Assembly (NCBI RefSeq): GCF_022605725.1
Contig: NC_065550.1
Span: 26,044,262-26,108,261 of the forward strand
Direction of reading: 5' to 3'
Length of the DNA: 64,000 nucleotides
DNA from: Anthonomus grandis grandis
Lineage: Eukaryota > Arthropoda > Insecta > Coleoptera > Curculionidae
The notes below the pieces were generated by a model that saw only the letters and a list, made by a program, of their open reading frames with translations, was not told the DNA's origin and ran no database searches. Of this stretch, positions 35,981-48,690 are shown in pieces. Both the position numbers and the translations under genes were made by a program. Every line of letters starts with the position of its first letter. Positions within the stretch are counted from its first letter, which is position 1.

Positions 35981-37640
35981 TCTAACAAAGGCATGACTTA
36001 AGTGAATATCGTGCACATTTTACTCCCTAAATTTTTTAACAATAAAAAAAACTAACCCCTAATAATAACCAAATCATAACTTAAATCGACATGATACACC
36101 GTTATTTATGGCACTTAAGTTATTCCTGTATTAGTTATAAAAAAAATATTTTATACATTTTTTAATATTCCTTTTTATATTCTATTAAATTTTTAAGCAT
36201 TATAATTTGTGTTGGTGGAAATTTTTGGTCCATGTTATGGTTAAAAAGAAATATACAAATACTTCGATTATATTTTATTAAGTTCTCGAATATTTCCGGA
36301 ATGTTTTACTTAAGTTTTTCGTGATAATCTCCGTAACTCAATAAACAAATGTGTTAGAAGAAATTTCTCAATAAAAGAAAGGATATTATAAATTAAATTA
36401 TCTTTAACGCTTATTTTTTAAAATAACTTTCTTACTTTTATATATTTTCATTGTGCAGTGAGTTTTAATTAAAATTTCTATTATTTTTGTTAAAGATTTT
36501 ATGCGTACATCAATCAAACAATTTAGAGTATTTTTTAATATTGAATTCTTTTAAAGACAACATTGGTATTCCTAATAATATTTAATTCTTTATTGATTTT
36601 TTAAAACCCATTGAATTTAAATAAAAAAAAAAGATTTTTATTTTTTCAAATATTTGTAAAAATCTCTGTAATTTTAATTTCAAACTAAATTTAATAAAAT
36701 TATTCCTTTTCATTCTACTTATAATTGTAACAAATGCATAATTTAAATAAATATGGTGCATACATTACTATTTTAAGGCTTGTTATTTAAAGAAAATAAT
36801 TCTGTAGCAACTTTTTAGACTAACCTAGATACATAACTTTAATAGATTTAATCCACAATCTAATATTTAAACCCTTCTCATTATTTAAAGAAAAAAACTA
36901 AGATTATAAATTTTCGAAAATACCTTGTAGTTATTGTAGTCGAAATACCTTATTTGTAATAAAATTAAAGATTTTTTTATTAATTAAAATATATATATTA
37001 TCTGAAATCATCGTTGAAAAGGTAAAACAGGCTCTTTATATACAATATTTATATAAAATATGATTTTATATATAAAAATCTAATATGGATTTTAAAATTT
37101 TCAACTATAAGGTTTTTTTTCGAAAAAGCATTAAATTCTTTAAAATATCTTAAAAATTGTAAGAGATAAAAAATTGCAAACACGTTGCCTTAAACTTCTC
37201 CCATTAATAAAATAGAAACATAATAACTAATTTGTTTATATAATGTATAATTTTTTTTTAATTTATCTATGTAACTTGCTAAATAAAGATTATTATTATT
37301 ATTATTAAATCGTTTATGTGTTCCTAACAAGTGTCGAGATTACAACATAAGCATCACCAATTATGCACACACTGTATATCAATTTTTACTATAACCTAAA
37401 GATAACTTATATGGATCCAATATACCTATTTCCTTGTATTTAAACCACTATATTCTTTAAAAAAAAATTATGTCAACTAAGGAGCTTAGCTAATGCATCA
37501 CCTAAATAAGCTTAATAGACATTGCATTCTTTAAAGCTTTATAATGATCAAAAATGTCTAAATCAAACCTTAAGATTAACGAGTGCATAACTCTAATGAG
37601 CATGATGCTCGTTTTATTACTTCGATCATACTAATGATGG
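35981..37640. repeat. Array of the GCATAACTTAAATG-type motif, spacing about 80-110 bp
   Basis: Copies stand near 35987 (gcatgacttaagtgaatatc), 36066 (tcataacttaaatcgacatg), 36735 (tgcataatttaaataaatat), 36829 (tacataactttaatag), 37491 (atgcatcacctaaataag) and 37582 (tgcataactctaatgagcat). Several are followed by atgatgca or gtgcac and then ttactatttt. Two adjacent copies also share ttatttaaagaaaa at a 108-bp interval (36783 and 36891). This looks like a decayed short-unit satellite related to the 24-30 kb block. Confidence 0.5.
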
Positions 37641-37739
37641 AAAAAATGTATTTTTAAAGCAACCTAATCAGAAACTAATTTACAGTCTAATCGGTTCCTA
37701 CTACGTTAACAAATCTCATAAATATATTTAAGTATGCCT

Positions 37740-38280
37740 CAATGGAAGTTTTGTGTCCGATTTCACCCCCAGCTGGGAATCTTACTGTTCGATAGCCGTT
37801 TAAATCCCCACAGTAACCTTGAGTCTTTCAGGAAATATAACTTTAGTAGCGTTTAAGTGCCTTAAGGGTTATTACTGTTTTATGGTCCGTCTTAAGTAAA
37901 ATCCTTTTTATAAGGCATAAATGCAAGGAAGTTTTCTTTGGACTTACGGGGTGAGAGTGTGATATTAACCCAGATTTTTTGTAGTTTCATGTGGTTTTAT
38001 AGGTTTATTTGTTATGTTCTAAAGCGACCTCTTAACATGAATTGGGGAATAAAAAGACGAGATTATAATATCGATTAGACCCTATTTTTATACAATTGGC
38101 CAGGTAAAAATGTCCTTTGGTGCTACGTTATATTGAGAATAAAAGGGGATTTACTAATAGAGCGGTACGTTAGATGGCACTAGTAGTTTTAGAAATTCAA
38201 CTTTGATTTTGGCTTTTTTAGGATTGATTAGTTGACGTTCTCGAAAATTATTACATTTTTTTAACTATTGATGTAGGGTA
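37740..38280. other. More balanced-composition stretch, no gene recognised
   Basis: Sequence such as tttcacccccagctgggaat near 37762 stands out from its surroundings, but frames are short. Possible conserved non-coding element. Confidence 0.25.
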
Positions 38281-38406
38281 CCTTACAAACAACACGTATT
38301 AACACACAAGATGTATTATTACTTTTTTATGAAATTACGATACAAAAAACCAGTATTACCATCTCAATGAAAAATGATGACCACTCTTGATTGAATATAG
38401 AAAAAT

Positions 38407-38407
38407 C

Positions 38408-38485
<78 letters not shown>
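38407..38485. repeat. (AAT)n microsatellite, about 26 units
   Basis: Uninterrupted AAT/ATA trinucleotide repeat. Confidence 0.97.
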
Positions 38486-38589
38486 CGTTATTAAGCATAA
38501 ATACATACATATAAAAACATAAAATTATTAAAAATAAAAATACATATAACAATAACAATAATTTTTATACACCTAGTTCAATAACATAT

Positions 38590-40260
38590 TTTCCTCAGTC
38601 AGAGTACCATATACCTAAGCAAGCTGTAATTAAGTTGTACTAATGTTTTCATTTTAATTTAAAATGTGATATTTAAAAAAAAGTAATTTGTCTCCTATTA
38701 TACTACTTGTAAAAATAACTTGTAAATTTTTTCTTTTAATTTAATTTTTCCATTAATATTATAAAACTACTTCGAATTCAAGAAAAAATATACATATTTT
38801 TTGACAATATTTTTATATATATTTATTTTAATATATTTTATTATTATATAAATTTTTATTAATAGATTTTTTCAACATAAATATTTTAATATAATTTAGG
38901 TTGTATTTTCTTTTTAATTTATCGTGTTTTTTTCGTATAATACTAGTATAAATTATCCTTCTATTTAAATATTAATTATTTTTAGATAATATATATATTT
39001 GGAAAAATTCAAAATATTCATAAAAATTTAATTTTTTTTTCTACCTAAATACATTTTTATTTTGATTAAGTTGTACTTACAATTTCTCACCTTAATTTGA
39101 ATTTTTAATGCTTTTCTTGCTATAGAACTTTAAGTATACATTTTTCCTTTTAATATCAAATTTTTTATTAAAGTAATTTCAAATTGAAATAAAAATATAT
39201 ATATATATTTTTTAAATTGTATATTTAATTTTAAATTAAATTTAATAAAAGTATTTCAACCCAGATTTGTTTTTAAATTTATTTATCTTTAAATTTGAAT
39301 ATTAAAAAAGATCTACTTTTCTTATTTTAAATCAAAAATTTTGGCATTAAAAAATATATATCTCATTTAGTATAGTAATATTATAACTAACGATTTATTT
39401 TTTCTTTTAATATTAATTTTTTTAGCAATAGTTACAGAATTCATACTTTTCTTAAAAATGTGTATATATGATTCTAAATTTAATGTAATATAATTCTTCT
39501 CGTAATTAAAACGTGTAAAGTGAATTTACTTTTCTTATTTACTTTTTGTTTACTTTTCATATTTATTTTTAAATACTAAAGATTCCCAAATAAAAAATTA
39601 AAATGCGCTTAATTAGAATTAAAATATTATTTAAGAACTTAAAAACATTTATAATTAAGATTAAAATACATGAACACTCATTTATTTAAAAAAAAAAATC
39701 TAATTTTTCGTCAAGGCTTTTTCTGCAAAAATTTTTATTTGGAAAATATAATTTTTATTTTAATATTTTAAATTTGATTAAGTTGTACGTACCTATGCTT
39801 TTTTAAATTTTATTGTATAATTTTTTTTTTAAATATATTAATTAATATTATAAAACTATTTCAAACTTTAAAAAAATATATTACTTTTAACCTTTTTTTG
39901 AGAAAATTTTGAACTTAAATTTTTTCTTGTAGTTAAGTTTCCTCTTTTTAAGTAAATTGGTTTACTTTTCTTATTTTTTCAATCACGAAGAAATTCCAAA
40001 GGACAAAAATTAACATGTCCATAATTAGAATTAAAATACTATTTAAAAACCTAAATTTCATTCTTTATTTTTTAAATGTCTAAATGTAATTTCTTAGTAT
40101 TATTTCTGATTAAGGAAATTTAATTCTAGTTTAAAAGTTTTTTTAATATCTAATTTTTTGTGTATTTTAAATTAATTTAATTTTTTTATTTCAATTAAAA
40201 AAATTAAAATCTACAAATTACTTTCTTTATTAAATTAATTTTTCAATTAATATTACAAAA
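38590..40260. repeat. Degenerate AT-rich repeat block
   Basis: Recurrent phrases include attaagttgtac near 38630, 39069 and 39778; tattataaaacta.ttc near 38757 and 39848; and attagaattaaaata.tatt near 39612 and 40024. Intervals (about 410, 710 and 1090 bp) are inconsistent, so several overlapping duplications are likely. No coding potential. Confidence 0.4.
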
Positions 40261-40292
40261 TATAAACCATCTTTAAGTTATTGTTTTATTCA

Positions 40293-40378
40293 GGTATATT
40301 GGTAATATACAGTAGTTTCAGTATAATAAATACAAACATATATAATACCGAAACTTTCTCAAAATATACCAATAATAT
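40293..40378. repeat. Imperfect hairpin
   Basis: tattggta and gtttcagtat on the left pair with atac.gaaac and taccaata on the right across about 85 bp. Confidence 0.35.
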
Positions 40379-40379
40379 T

Positions 40380-42555
40380 CTAAAAGAACATTTATACAAG
40401 GATATATAGAGGAACATCACAACATATAAAGGTATACCTAAATAAATATAGTTATATAATGAAGGCCACCATGAAAATGAAGAAATAGACAATCTATCCA
40501 GAAAAGGTTTGTGACAAATACGTTATCGTAGAATAAGAAATGTCCTTAGAAAGTTTAGTAAAAAGTATAAAAGTTCATACAAAGTAAAAATTATAAGAAC
40601 CAATAACATTATTTTATAAAATGGAGATAAATAATGTCTTAGATATATTTAGCAAAAAGAAGAGGGTAATTAAAGGAAGGAAGAAGAGAATAGGAAAGAA
40701 CGTAAAGAAAAATGAGAAGAACCAAAAGATACTAAATTGAAGAACTACGAAAATTAAATCAAAATTATTATTAAAGTACATACTTAAGTCGAATAATATT
40801 CAACTTCAAAAAATATGGACATTATATGATGGACCTCACAAGTCAGCACCATTGTAAATGTTATGAGACTTTTTATTTTAAATGGATTATTTAGATTCTT
40901 AAAAAAAACAGTAAAAATAACAGAAGTTTAAATTTAATAAATTATGCAAACAAAAGAAAAAAGTAAAATTTGATATTGGGAAAATTAAAAATAAACATTT
41001 TTTATAACCATATTAAAATGTAAAAATCAGTAATCTTTAAATTAAATATTATTATTTTAAAATATACTTTCTCAGACATCCCGTAAGTATTTGTCTTTTT
41101 CGGAGTTTTATACTATTGAGTTCTTAAACTTTCACAGGACAAGGGTCGGGTTTTCTTATAATAAGTCCCAAACAACTATTTTAGAATGAAAATTTGCCTA
41201 CTTACTATGTAAAAGGTTCTCTTATAATCTAAGAATATCGCTAAAATAAGACTATCACAAGCAAATAAACGAGTACTTAATTGGATGTGATAGATCATTT
41301 AGAACATTTTGAACCACACGTGTCTTACTTAGGTTTAAGCTTGTTCAAGATATATTAGCAATTTGTTGTCAAATTTTGAAGCTTTCCTAGAAAACCCTTA
41401 AATCCTAAACTAAAAAAAAAAAACACTTCGGTTAAGACATGTATGACTATCACTACCATGCAGCTTTGCATCCTATTACCAAATACTCTGTATATCAAAA
41501 ACAGGTCAGCAAGGTTTAGAAAAGGTTTATTTAGGCAAAATTTTCTGTATCTATGGTAGCGAGCCCTAAAGACCAATTAAATTAAATTGACGTCAAGAAA
41601 CCAATAGTTTTCTTTAGTATTTAACCATTTTATTAAACACGTCTGATATTTTAAAATATTACTACTTCATAATTTTTTTAATTTAAAATAAGACCTAGTA
41701 ATTATAATAACTTTAAGGAATGTCCGTTTAATATACAAATAACTTGAATTAATCATAAATTGCTCATTAAAATAATCTCTTAAGTTAATCGTCGCCTTTC
41801 CTGACAACCCGCAATGAAAAATGTTTCCCAACGGTTCTACAAAAACCGGAATAAATGATAATGACTTCCATCGGCAGAAAGGTGTCTTTAAATATTCATT
41901 ATGTCCGTTTTTCATACAACACTTAGCGAGCCTGGACTAGAAAAACCGAGCAGATATAAGACAATCATTAGTTATCAGCAAATATGATCAACGAAAAGCC
42001 GCGCTGGCCACGCAAGAGACACGCACTTAGTGATTTATTATTTACAAACATCGGTCATTTTTAACATTATTTGATAAACCTGAATGTCGTATTATTAGTT
42101 AGGGTGTAAAGTTAAAAATAATGATTTGTGTGCAGGTAAATAATGAAGAAGATAATAATATTTAGTATGTCAAATAACCATTAAGGAAACTGGAGTTGGT
42201 TGGCAAGTTGGTTCTTTTAGAGTTTTCCTACAAATGCATGTAGCAAATGTTTCTCCTATTCTCAGGTTATTTTATTATTTCAGATTAGGTACAAAGGAAT
42301 ATTTAGATGAAAATTACATTTTTAATTTTTGTCTTTATATCACCAATCGAATTACGTAGATAAACATTATTCTATTATGACTCCTTACCATACTTCAGAC
42401 TAAAATAGGGATATATAAATGAAACTTTTAAACTTTTCTTTATTTCTTTTTTTCTTTTTTTTTACATTTCTATTTCTATCTCTATGTCCAAATTTCTAAT
42501 TTAAGAAATGTTTATCGGCATCAAAATCACCAAAGCCATTTGTTGATTAACTGGG
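40380..42555. other. AT-rich stretch, nothing recognised
   Basis: The 41790-42030 part is slightly richer in G and C. A long pyrimidine tract lies near 42430-42480. No gene is seen. Confidence 0.45.
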
Positions 42556-42559
42556 TTTA

Positions 42560-43450
42560 AAAAGATAATGTTTTTCCAGGCAGTTCTTCTAAGTAATCGA
42601 TAGTTAATTTTTATTTTCTTTTACAAACGGAAGGAATCTCTAGATATTACAATAGCTGAACACCCAATTTAACTTTTAGCTGCTTGAATGTTAAGAAATA
42701 AAAACTGTCCCTATTTGAGGTAACAATTAAAGCAGTCTTGCAGAAAGCTTAACAGCATTTGATCATCGACTGCCTGGAATTAAAAACATATTTTTTCAGG
42801 CAGCTCCTTTAGGTAATCAACAGTCGTTTAGTATTTTTTTAAAGACACTCAGGAAATTTCTAGATATCAGGTAGTTGAACAGCCAATATGAATTTTAGCT
42901 GCCTGTAATTAATAAAATAACATTTTTTCCAGGCAGTTGAGAAGTAAAAAGTGTCTCTATTTGAGGTAATAATTAGAGTAGTTTTTTAGGGATATTTTCT
43001 TAAATACACTTAGAAAATTTTTACATATCAGTTAGTTGATCAACCAATTTGACTGTCAAGAAAATGCCTGAAATTTTTCAAATAACATTTTTCTTTCAGG
43101 CAGTTGAAAAATAAAAAAATTTTTTTTTTTATGTGACAATTAAAGCAGTCTTGCAGGAAATTTGACACCGTATGATCAGCAAGTGTCTGGAATTAAAGAC
43201 ATATTTTTCCAGGCAATTTTTTTAAAGTAATCGACAGTAATTTTGTATTTTCTTTCATACACTAAAAAAATCTCTAGTTATCAGGTAGTTAAATATCCAA
43301 TTTTGCTTGTAGTCGCCTGGAATTAATAGAATTACAAATTTCCTGCAGGAAGTTGATAAATAAAAACTGCCCTTATTTGCAGTAGTCTTTCCAGAAATTT
43401 GACACAATTTTATTAAAAAGTTTTAAAAAATCTATATTTGTATTATCGGG
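42560..43450. repeat. Tandem repeat, about four diverged copies of ~160-250 bp
   Basis: Each unit carries, in order, 'ttccaggcag' with 'gtaatcgacag', then 'atcaggtagttgaa.a.ccaat', then 'ataaaaactgtccctatttg', then 'aattaaagcagtcttgcag'. The phrase 'tagttgaacagccaat' or a variant stands near 42645, 42863, 43024 and 43278, and 'ccctatttgaggtaa' variants near 42706, 42950, 43117 and 43368. The third copy lacks part of the unit. Non-coding. Confidence 0.75.
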
Positions 43451-43489
43451 TCTCGGGGATTTACCTTACTTCATGGTTTTTATTACATG

Positions 43490-43660
43490 TAATTATATAT
43501 ATTTTTTTTATATCTGAACCTATCGACTCTGGGAGGTTCGTGTATTATATCATAAAAGAGTTGTTCTATGTGTATTTTCCATGTATCTTTTAACTCAGCA
43601 AGGTCAGTTATAGGGTTTCCCTTATTGGTTGGCGAGTTGGTCCATAGTAATATATGTGGT
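43490..43660 (-). pseudogene. LINE linker fragment upstream of RT
   Basis: The minus-strand frame reads NKGNPITDLAELKDTWKIHI, then EQLFYDIIHEPPRVDRF. This resembles the segment between endonuclease and reverse transcriptase in RTE- or R1-type LINEs, where a KGN....L..W..HFE.L pattern is common. Only about 40 residues survive. Confidence 0.45.
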
Positions 43661-44150
43661 CAAATCCACTTTTTGTCATACTGTAGACAAAAAGGTATTC
43701 AGATTGAATAAACTATGGATTATAGTCCTCAGTTAAATTTTATTTCAGGAAGGATAAATAAACCTCTACTAAATATAGTAAGAACCACTCAAGTGTTTAG
43801 CCACTCATGAATTAAACCGCACTTCAACCTCTACCTTAACATCAGGTCAAACACCATCAGAGTTTTAAAATAGGAGAATTGACTTCTTCAGCAAGCTAAG
43901 AATTTTTGGCTTCAGGTGGTGGTACACGATTATGCCAAAGAGGAACAAACTGAACCCAAAGTAGGAAAAGCTATTATGTTGAAAGAACTCGTCCATTATC
44001 TCAAAGAGACCTACGCCTTATAGCTAGATGACCTACTGATGCTTTATTAGCGAAACATGTTACCTGATTAATTAAAAAGATATTTTGAGACTGAGACTTA
44101 GAGTTTTCATTTTCTCTAAAGCTATTATGGTTGGTTACTGTGAAGAAGGA
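43661..44150. other. Unassigned stretch with a hammerhead-like end
   Basis: Composition is balanced and repeat-like, but I cannot name it. The hammerhead-like motif at 44032 and the downstream AT-rich tail could mark the end of a Penelope-like element. Confidence 0.3.
44032..44063 (+). ncRNA. Degenerate hammerhead-like motif
   Basis: cctactgatg is followed by a short stem gct/agc around ttatt, then gaaacatgt. This is the order CTGATG - stem II - GAAAC with a palindromic acatgt. The second A of the CTGATGA box is lost and stem II has only three pairs. Confidence 0.25.
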
Positions 44151-45260
44151 TACAGGCTGTGAGAGCCGGAGGAAAAAAATATAATTAAATTAAGAGACGC
44201 CTGGTTTAATGAAGCTGTAATGGAATACACGAAGAAACTACCACTAGAGGCAAAACAAACGAGAAGACCAAGACCATGACGAAATGGAAAATATTAAGGA
44301 AGAATCAACTAAGGAGGAAGCTTCACCATCGGAAATGTGTACCAGATCGGAAAAGAACGTAACAAGTCTAGCAATTTCGGTGACAATGATTTATGTCGTA
44401 TTTTGTATGCTTTCACAATCAGAAAGTGAATCAAGAACATATAAAGATTGACAGAAAGCCATTATTAAAGAGAAAGCTTTAAACGAGAAGTAGCCATTAA
44501 CACACGATTTCCTATAAAATCTAAAAAATTTCGTTACTTACTAGATTTTCGACTACCCACTATTAGGATAGAATATTAATAGACACTTTTCCATCAATGT
44601 CTGCTGAACTGATATCATAATTACATTTTAAAAGATCGGAGAATGATTTCTGTTTTTACATTTATGATGATGTATACAGTATAATTTGTTGATGTCGCAT
44701 TAATTTCAAAACTCGGTATAAGAGTCAAGAAACTTACACAAGATTTATACAGCATATTGAATATTAAAAATATGTCAGATGTAACAACTCTTCTTGGACT
44801 GGAAATTCCCAAGCTGGAAGATGGGTTAAAAGTTACTTAAACAAGGATGATTTTAAGACTCTTGACTAAATTTAATATGATGGAGTGTCGCTACATTGCA
44901 ACACCTATGGAACAAAACTTTCACGTGACTGAAAGTCAACCAATCTCAGGAAATGTACCCTATAGACTCATTTGTATCATAATGTATCTCTCCATTGAAA
45001 AAAGGCTAGATACTTAGACTAACCAACAGCACACCTACAAAAGACTATGGATTGACACGAAAAAGAATGAAGGCAGTATTTTAGAGGGAATGTGTAATGC
45101 AGGCTGAGGTGGAGATAAGTAGAGCAGAAAAAGTATTATTGGATTTGTGGGTTCCCATGCAGGAACTGTGATTACTTGGCACTCTAAAAAGCAGAACTGC
45201 GTAGCCCTGTCCTGAATGGAAGCAGAATATGTCAGCGGAAGTAGTAAATGGTCGTGCCTT
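44150..45260 (+). pseudogene. Decayed Ty1/copia-type LTR retrotransposon pol (RT and RNase H)
   Basis: Plus-strand frames give an RT start near 44446 (DWQKAIIKEKALNE), a degraded active site YIYDDVYSI near 44655 where YVDD is usual, then DVTTLLGLEIPKLEDG near 44780, RLLTKFNMMECRYIATPME near 44860 and NVPYRLICIIMYLS near 44955. The RNase H end reads RKSIIGFVGSHAGTVITWHS and continues with KKQNCVALS and MEAEYVSGS near 45220. These are ordered as in copia elements. The RNase H acid block CDAD is changed to CNAG. Stops and frameshifts are frequent, part of RT is deleted, and no long terminal repeats are seen. Confidence 0.8.
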
Positions 45261-45995
45261 GTATAGGGCTAAGTTATTTTTGTTAACTAGGTTTTTAACT
45301 TTTGTTAATGATTATTTGTTTTGATTTAGGCTTCTGGGTTTTATCTTGATATATTTTTTTTGTAGTTCAAATATTAGTTTTATATTGTTATAATATCAAG
45401 TATTTTCTATCTATTAGGATTACATAATTTTTGTAAATTAGCTCTGCCATTTATTGAAATAATTAAATAAATAAATAAATAAATAAGTTTAAAATATTTT
45501 TACCATATACCTTTTATGCATACTTTGTTAAGTAGTTCTCAGGAAAACTAAAAAGTACTTAAAATATAAAGACTGATAAAATCAGTATAGAAGAAAGTCA
45601 ACAAATCCTTTTAAAAAAGTGCCATTAGTATGGACCATTAGCAGAACGAAATAAGTAATAAAAGAATTTGGAAAAAGCCCCTAAAGCTCATTTCCTTCTG
45701 CTGTCCCTTATTTTCCGCATTCGAAGTCCAGGCTTTAAAAATTAATGGTGTCCTTTTAGGGAGATTATAAAGAAATGGTCAATTTTAAGTAATATGACAC
45801 ATTTAAAAGGAATGTTACGTAGGCAGGTTTTTTATGGCCCTTGATGTCCATTAGCTATATTGGTGATATGGGGAAAAACGCATTAAGATTTACATTATTG
45901 ATTTAAAATTATTTTTTAAACTTAGAACAACATCGTTATATTTAATTATAAGATATGTAGTGCAAAATCTATCATTAAACCTAGATCAGGAGCTG
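45261..45995. other. AT-rich stretch with a short (AAAT)n run
   Basis: A tetranucleotide run of about six units lies at 45463-45486. Nothing else is recognised. Confidence 0.55.
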
Positions 45996-46004
45996 CAGTT
46001 TGAG

Positions 46005-48400
46005 TAATCTGAGTTACTCTCTAAACTCAATTTGGCCTCAGTAACTGATTAAATTTAAAATGTTGCTCATTAATCCGCAATAAATCCAGTCTCGGATTTG
46101 AGCAATATATTTTTGTCATGGATTCCAAATCGAATTTAGCAGAAAAGTTGTCCGTACGCTACTGGCGCTATTATTTGATGCTCATCTTGAATATTCCTGA
46201 TTTCGAAGAATATAAGTAGAAAACTTATTTTTAATCTTATTAATTTTTTCAATATAAATCTAGTTGTAAGGACACTAAATAACAATTTTAAACTCCAGCA
46301 TAGACCTAACAAAGGCGATATAAAATGTTTTAAGTACAAACGAATTATAAAGGTCTTTAAATATGTCTTTAATAAATCATAACATATGGTTAGCCTTATT
46401 ATTGATTTTATTAAATTAATGTCCAGATTCTGAATTCTTTATTATTACAATTACCTCTTCAAGAATGATATTATTGATAGAATATTGTACTGAAAGCTTA
46501 TTTATTAGACGACTAAATAACATAATATATTTGCATTTTTTGCATTCAAAAATATGTTAGTAACCTGGTGCCATGAAAAAATAATGTAAATATTTCTTTG
46601 CAGTTTTACCATAGCATTCAGTTTCTCAGCAACCATAAATAATTTTAGATCATCTACATATATTATTATTCCACATATTGTAAACAAAGTATCTAGGCCA
46701 TTTGTGAAATAAACAGAAGAGGATTTAAGTGAGACCTCTAGGAACCCCGGATGTTACATTGAAAGGATTTAACAAATGATTGACAAATGATGGGACCTAT
46801 CAAGCTTAGTAGGACATCAGATAGATCATAATAAGAAAGTTTCATTAGCAACAGGCCATAATTTGCTATATGTCAGCACATAGTTTGCATAATTTGGTAA
46901 AAAAGAGCTTAAAAGAAAACCTGAAGGTCTTTGACTTTCAGGGTTTTCAAAATGTAGTTCGGAATTGCACAAAACACGAATCTCGTAATGTCAAAGAATT
47001 AAATTTTACAGATTTTAAACATTGGCCATATTTTAGTACTATCAGCTCAACAAACTTATTAAAGATTATCCACTTATGAAAAACATTGTTTTAATAGAAG
47101 CAAAAATAGAATCTACTCAATTATTTTACAAAAAATGCTTTTAGGAACTGGACTTATATTATCCTCTAAAAAAATTTCTAACCAACTTGTCCATCATTCC
47201 TAGCCAGAAAGTACTTTTTTGGAATAATTTAGTTAAAAGCAATATTCAGTACCTAATTAATAATATTGAGAATGATTGAAAATCTTTATTTGAGATTCTT
47301 TATTATATATTAATTTTGCTCTTGACCATGTCAAAGACCTTGCTAAAGTCGGTGTATATTGTACGAGTTTCTTCACATATTCCATTTTTTTTAAAGATAG
47401 CCTAAAAAGGTACAAGTTCGTATCAACAGAACGTCCAAGCATAAAACCATATTGCTGAATATGAGCTGATAAAACTAACATGATATATTTGGAATTGCTA
47501 ATTGAATACTAATAGAGCTATAGTTTTTGACATTGTTTCTTTTTCCATTTTTATAAATGGGTTTGTTAAATGAGAGTATTCAGATATCAGAGAAGTAACC
47601 AAAGTGTAGACTTATCAAACATAAGTTATAATGGGTAATAAAGAGTTAGGGAGCCGAACCTCAAAACTGTATAAGTGATTTCATCAGCACCTTTACCTTT
47701 GTTTAGACCAAGAGACTTTAATGTCTTTTCCACTTCAAGGGCACTTACGTTTATTGCATCAAGACTAATATGCATAGTTAATTGATTATTCGTAATATAA
47801 GAATCTGTATCACGATTAGGATGATTATTTGGATTATCTAACATAGAAAATAATTTTGCAAACTAGTTGGCTGCATCAAAACCTAGTTCAGCTCTATTAT
47901 CTTCAAAATGCATAACCCGTGGCACGTTTCGATAACTGATAACATTGTTTTGTTAGGTTGCTTGAGTGGATATACTCTGCCTCGCTATTGGTTCGTTTGT
48001 ATTTTTTATGTTTTCTCTTGTTTTGATAAACTAATCTTAAGTTCCTTGGTAAACCACTGTGAGAACTTATGCGATGCTTTAAATACTTTAACCAGAACAT
48101 ATAGATCAAAGCAAAAAGATATCACAGCGTTTTTAAAATCATAAAGGCATTCATTTAATTTTAGATTATAAGAGCAATGCTATAAAATGATATATCTAGA
48201 AGTGGATGGAAATGATTAGTGTTTACCAAACCAATATTCTTTACTACGGAGTTAAGATAAACAGTGTACCAAATGGAATAATTTCCATAATAAATAAATG
48301 GAAGTATTGTCGAAAAAATGCTGAGACACGTCGATAGGTATTTAGCAGTAGCCAATATCAATTTTGATAATGGGAAAATACACATTAACCAATTCGAGAT
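46005..48400 (-). pseudogene. Long decayed Jockey-like LINE (endonuclease end to 3' end)
   Basis: Reading right to left on the minus strand: an endonuclease end near 48290-48190 (NTNHFHPLLDISFYS); a linker near 48040-47910 (LRLVYQNKRKHKKYKR, LTKQCYQLSKRATGYAF); pre-RT near 47740 (ALEVEKTLKSLGLNKGKGAD); SFNKPIYKNGKRNNVKNYSS near 47560; QQYGFMLGRSVDTNLYLF near 47440; TIYTDFSKVFDMVK near 47360; SGVPRG near 46750; an active site IIYVDDLKLF near 46660 (YVDD for YADD); and a C-terminal SFVRSMLEFKIVI near 46290. The order is intact over 2.2 kb and fits the Jockey group. Frameshifts and stops are many, so it cannot work. The last 190 bp recur at 52.8-53.0 kb and mark the element's 3' end. Confidence 0.8.
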
Positions 48401-48690
48401 TTCAAAAAATGAGATAAAAAAAAAATAAAATAAAATTGTATTTTTTACCTTGGTTTAACATGCTTGGCCTTGGAAATTATTCCGGTCAGCAATTTCGTTA
48501 TTGCTTATCAGAAGAATGATTGATATTATGCTTAAATGGATATTAGAAAGTTAGAATTTATCGTAATATAATAAATCTAAAAAGAAATTATCGCAACAGA
48601 AAAACCAGACTCAACCCAAAATAGGGATTGACTACTTTTTTCGATATAAACCCTCACAAGTTGAGGCTAGTTCAGTTTAGATACATTGAT
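48401..48690. other. Spacer, nothing recognised
   Basis: AT-rich with no gene or transposon end evident. Confidence 0.4.

Noticed and set aside
44621..44812. 63-codon minus-strand frame
   Set aside because: Antisense to the copia RT remnant, whose plus-strand motifs continue through it.
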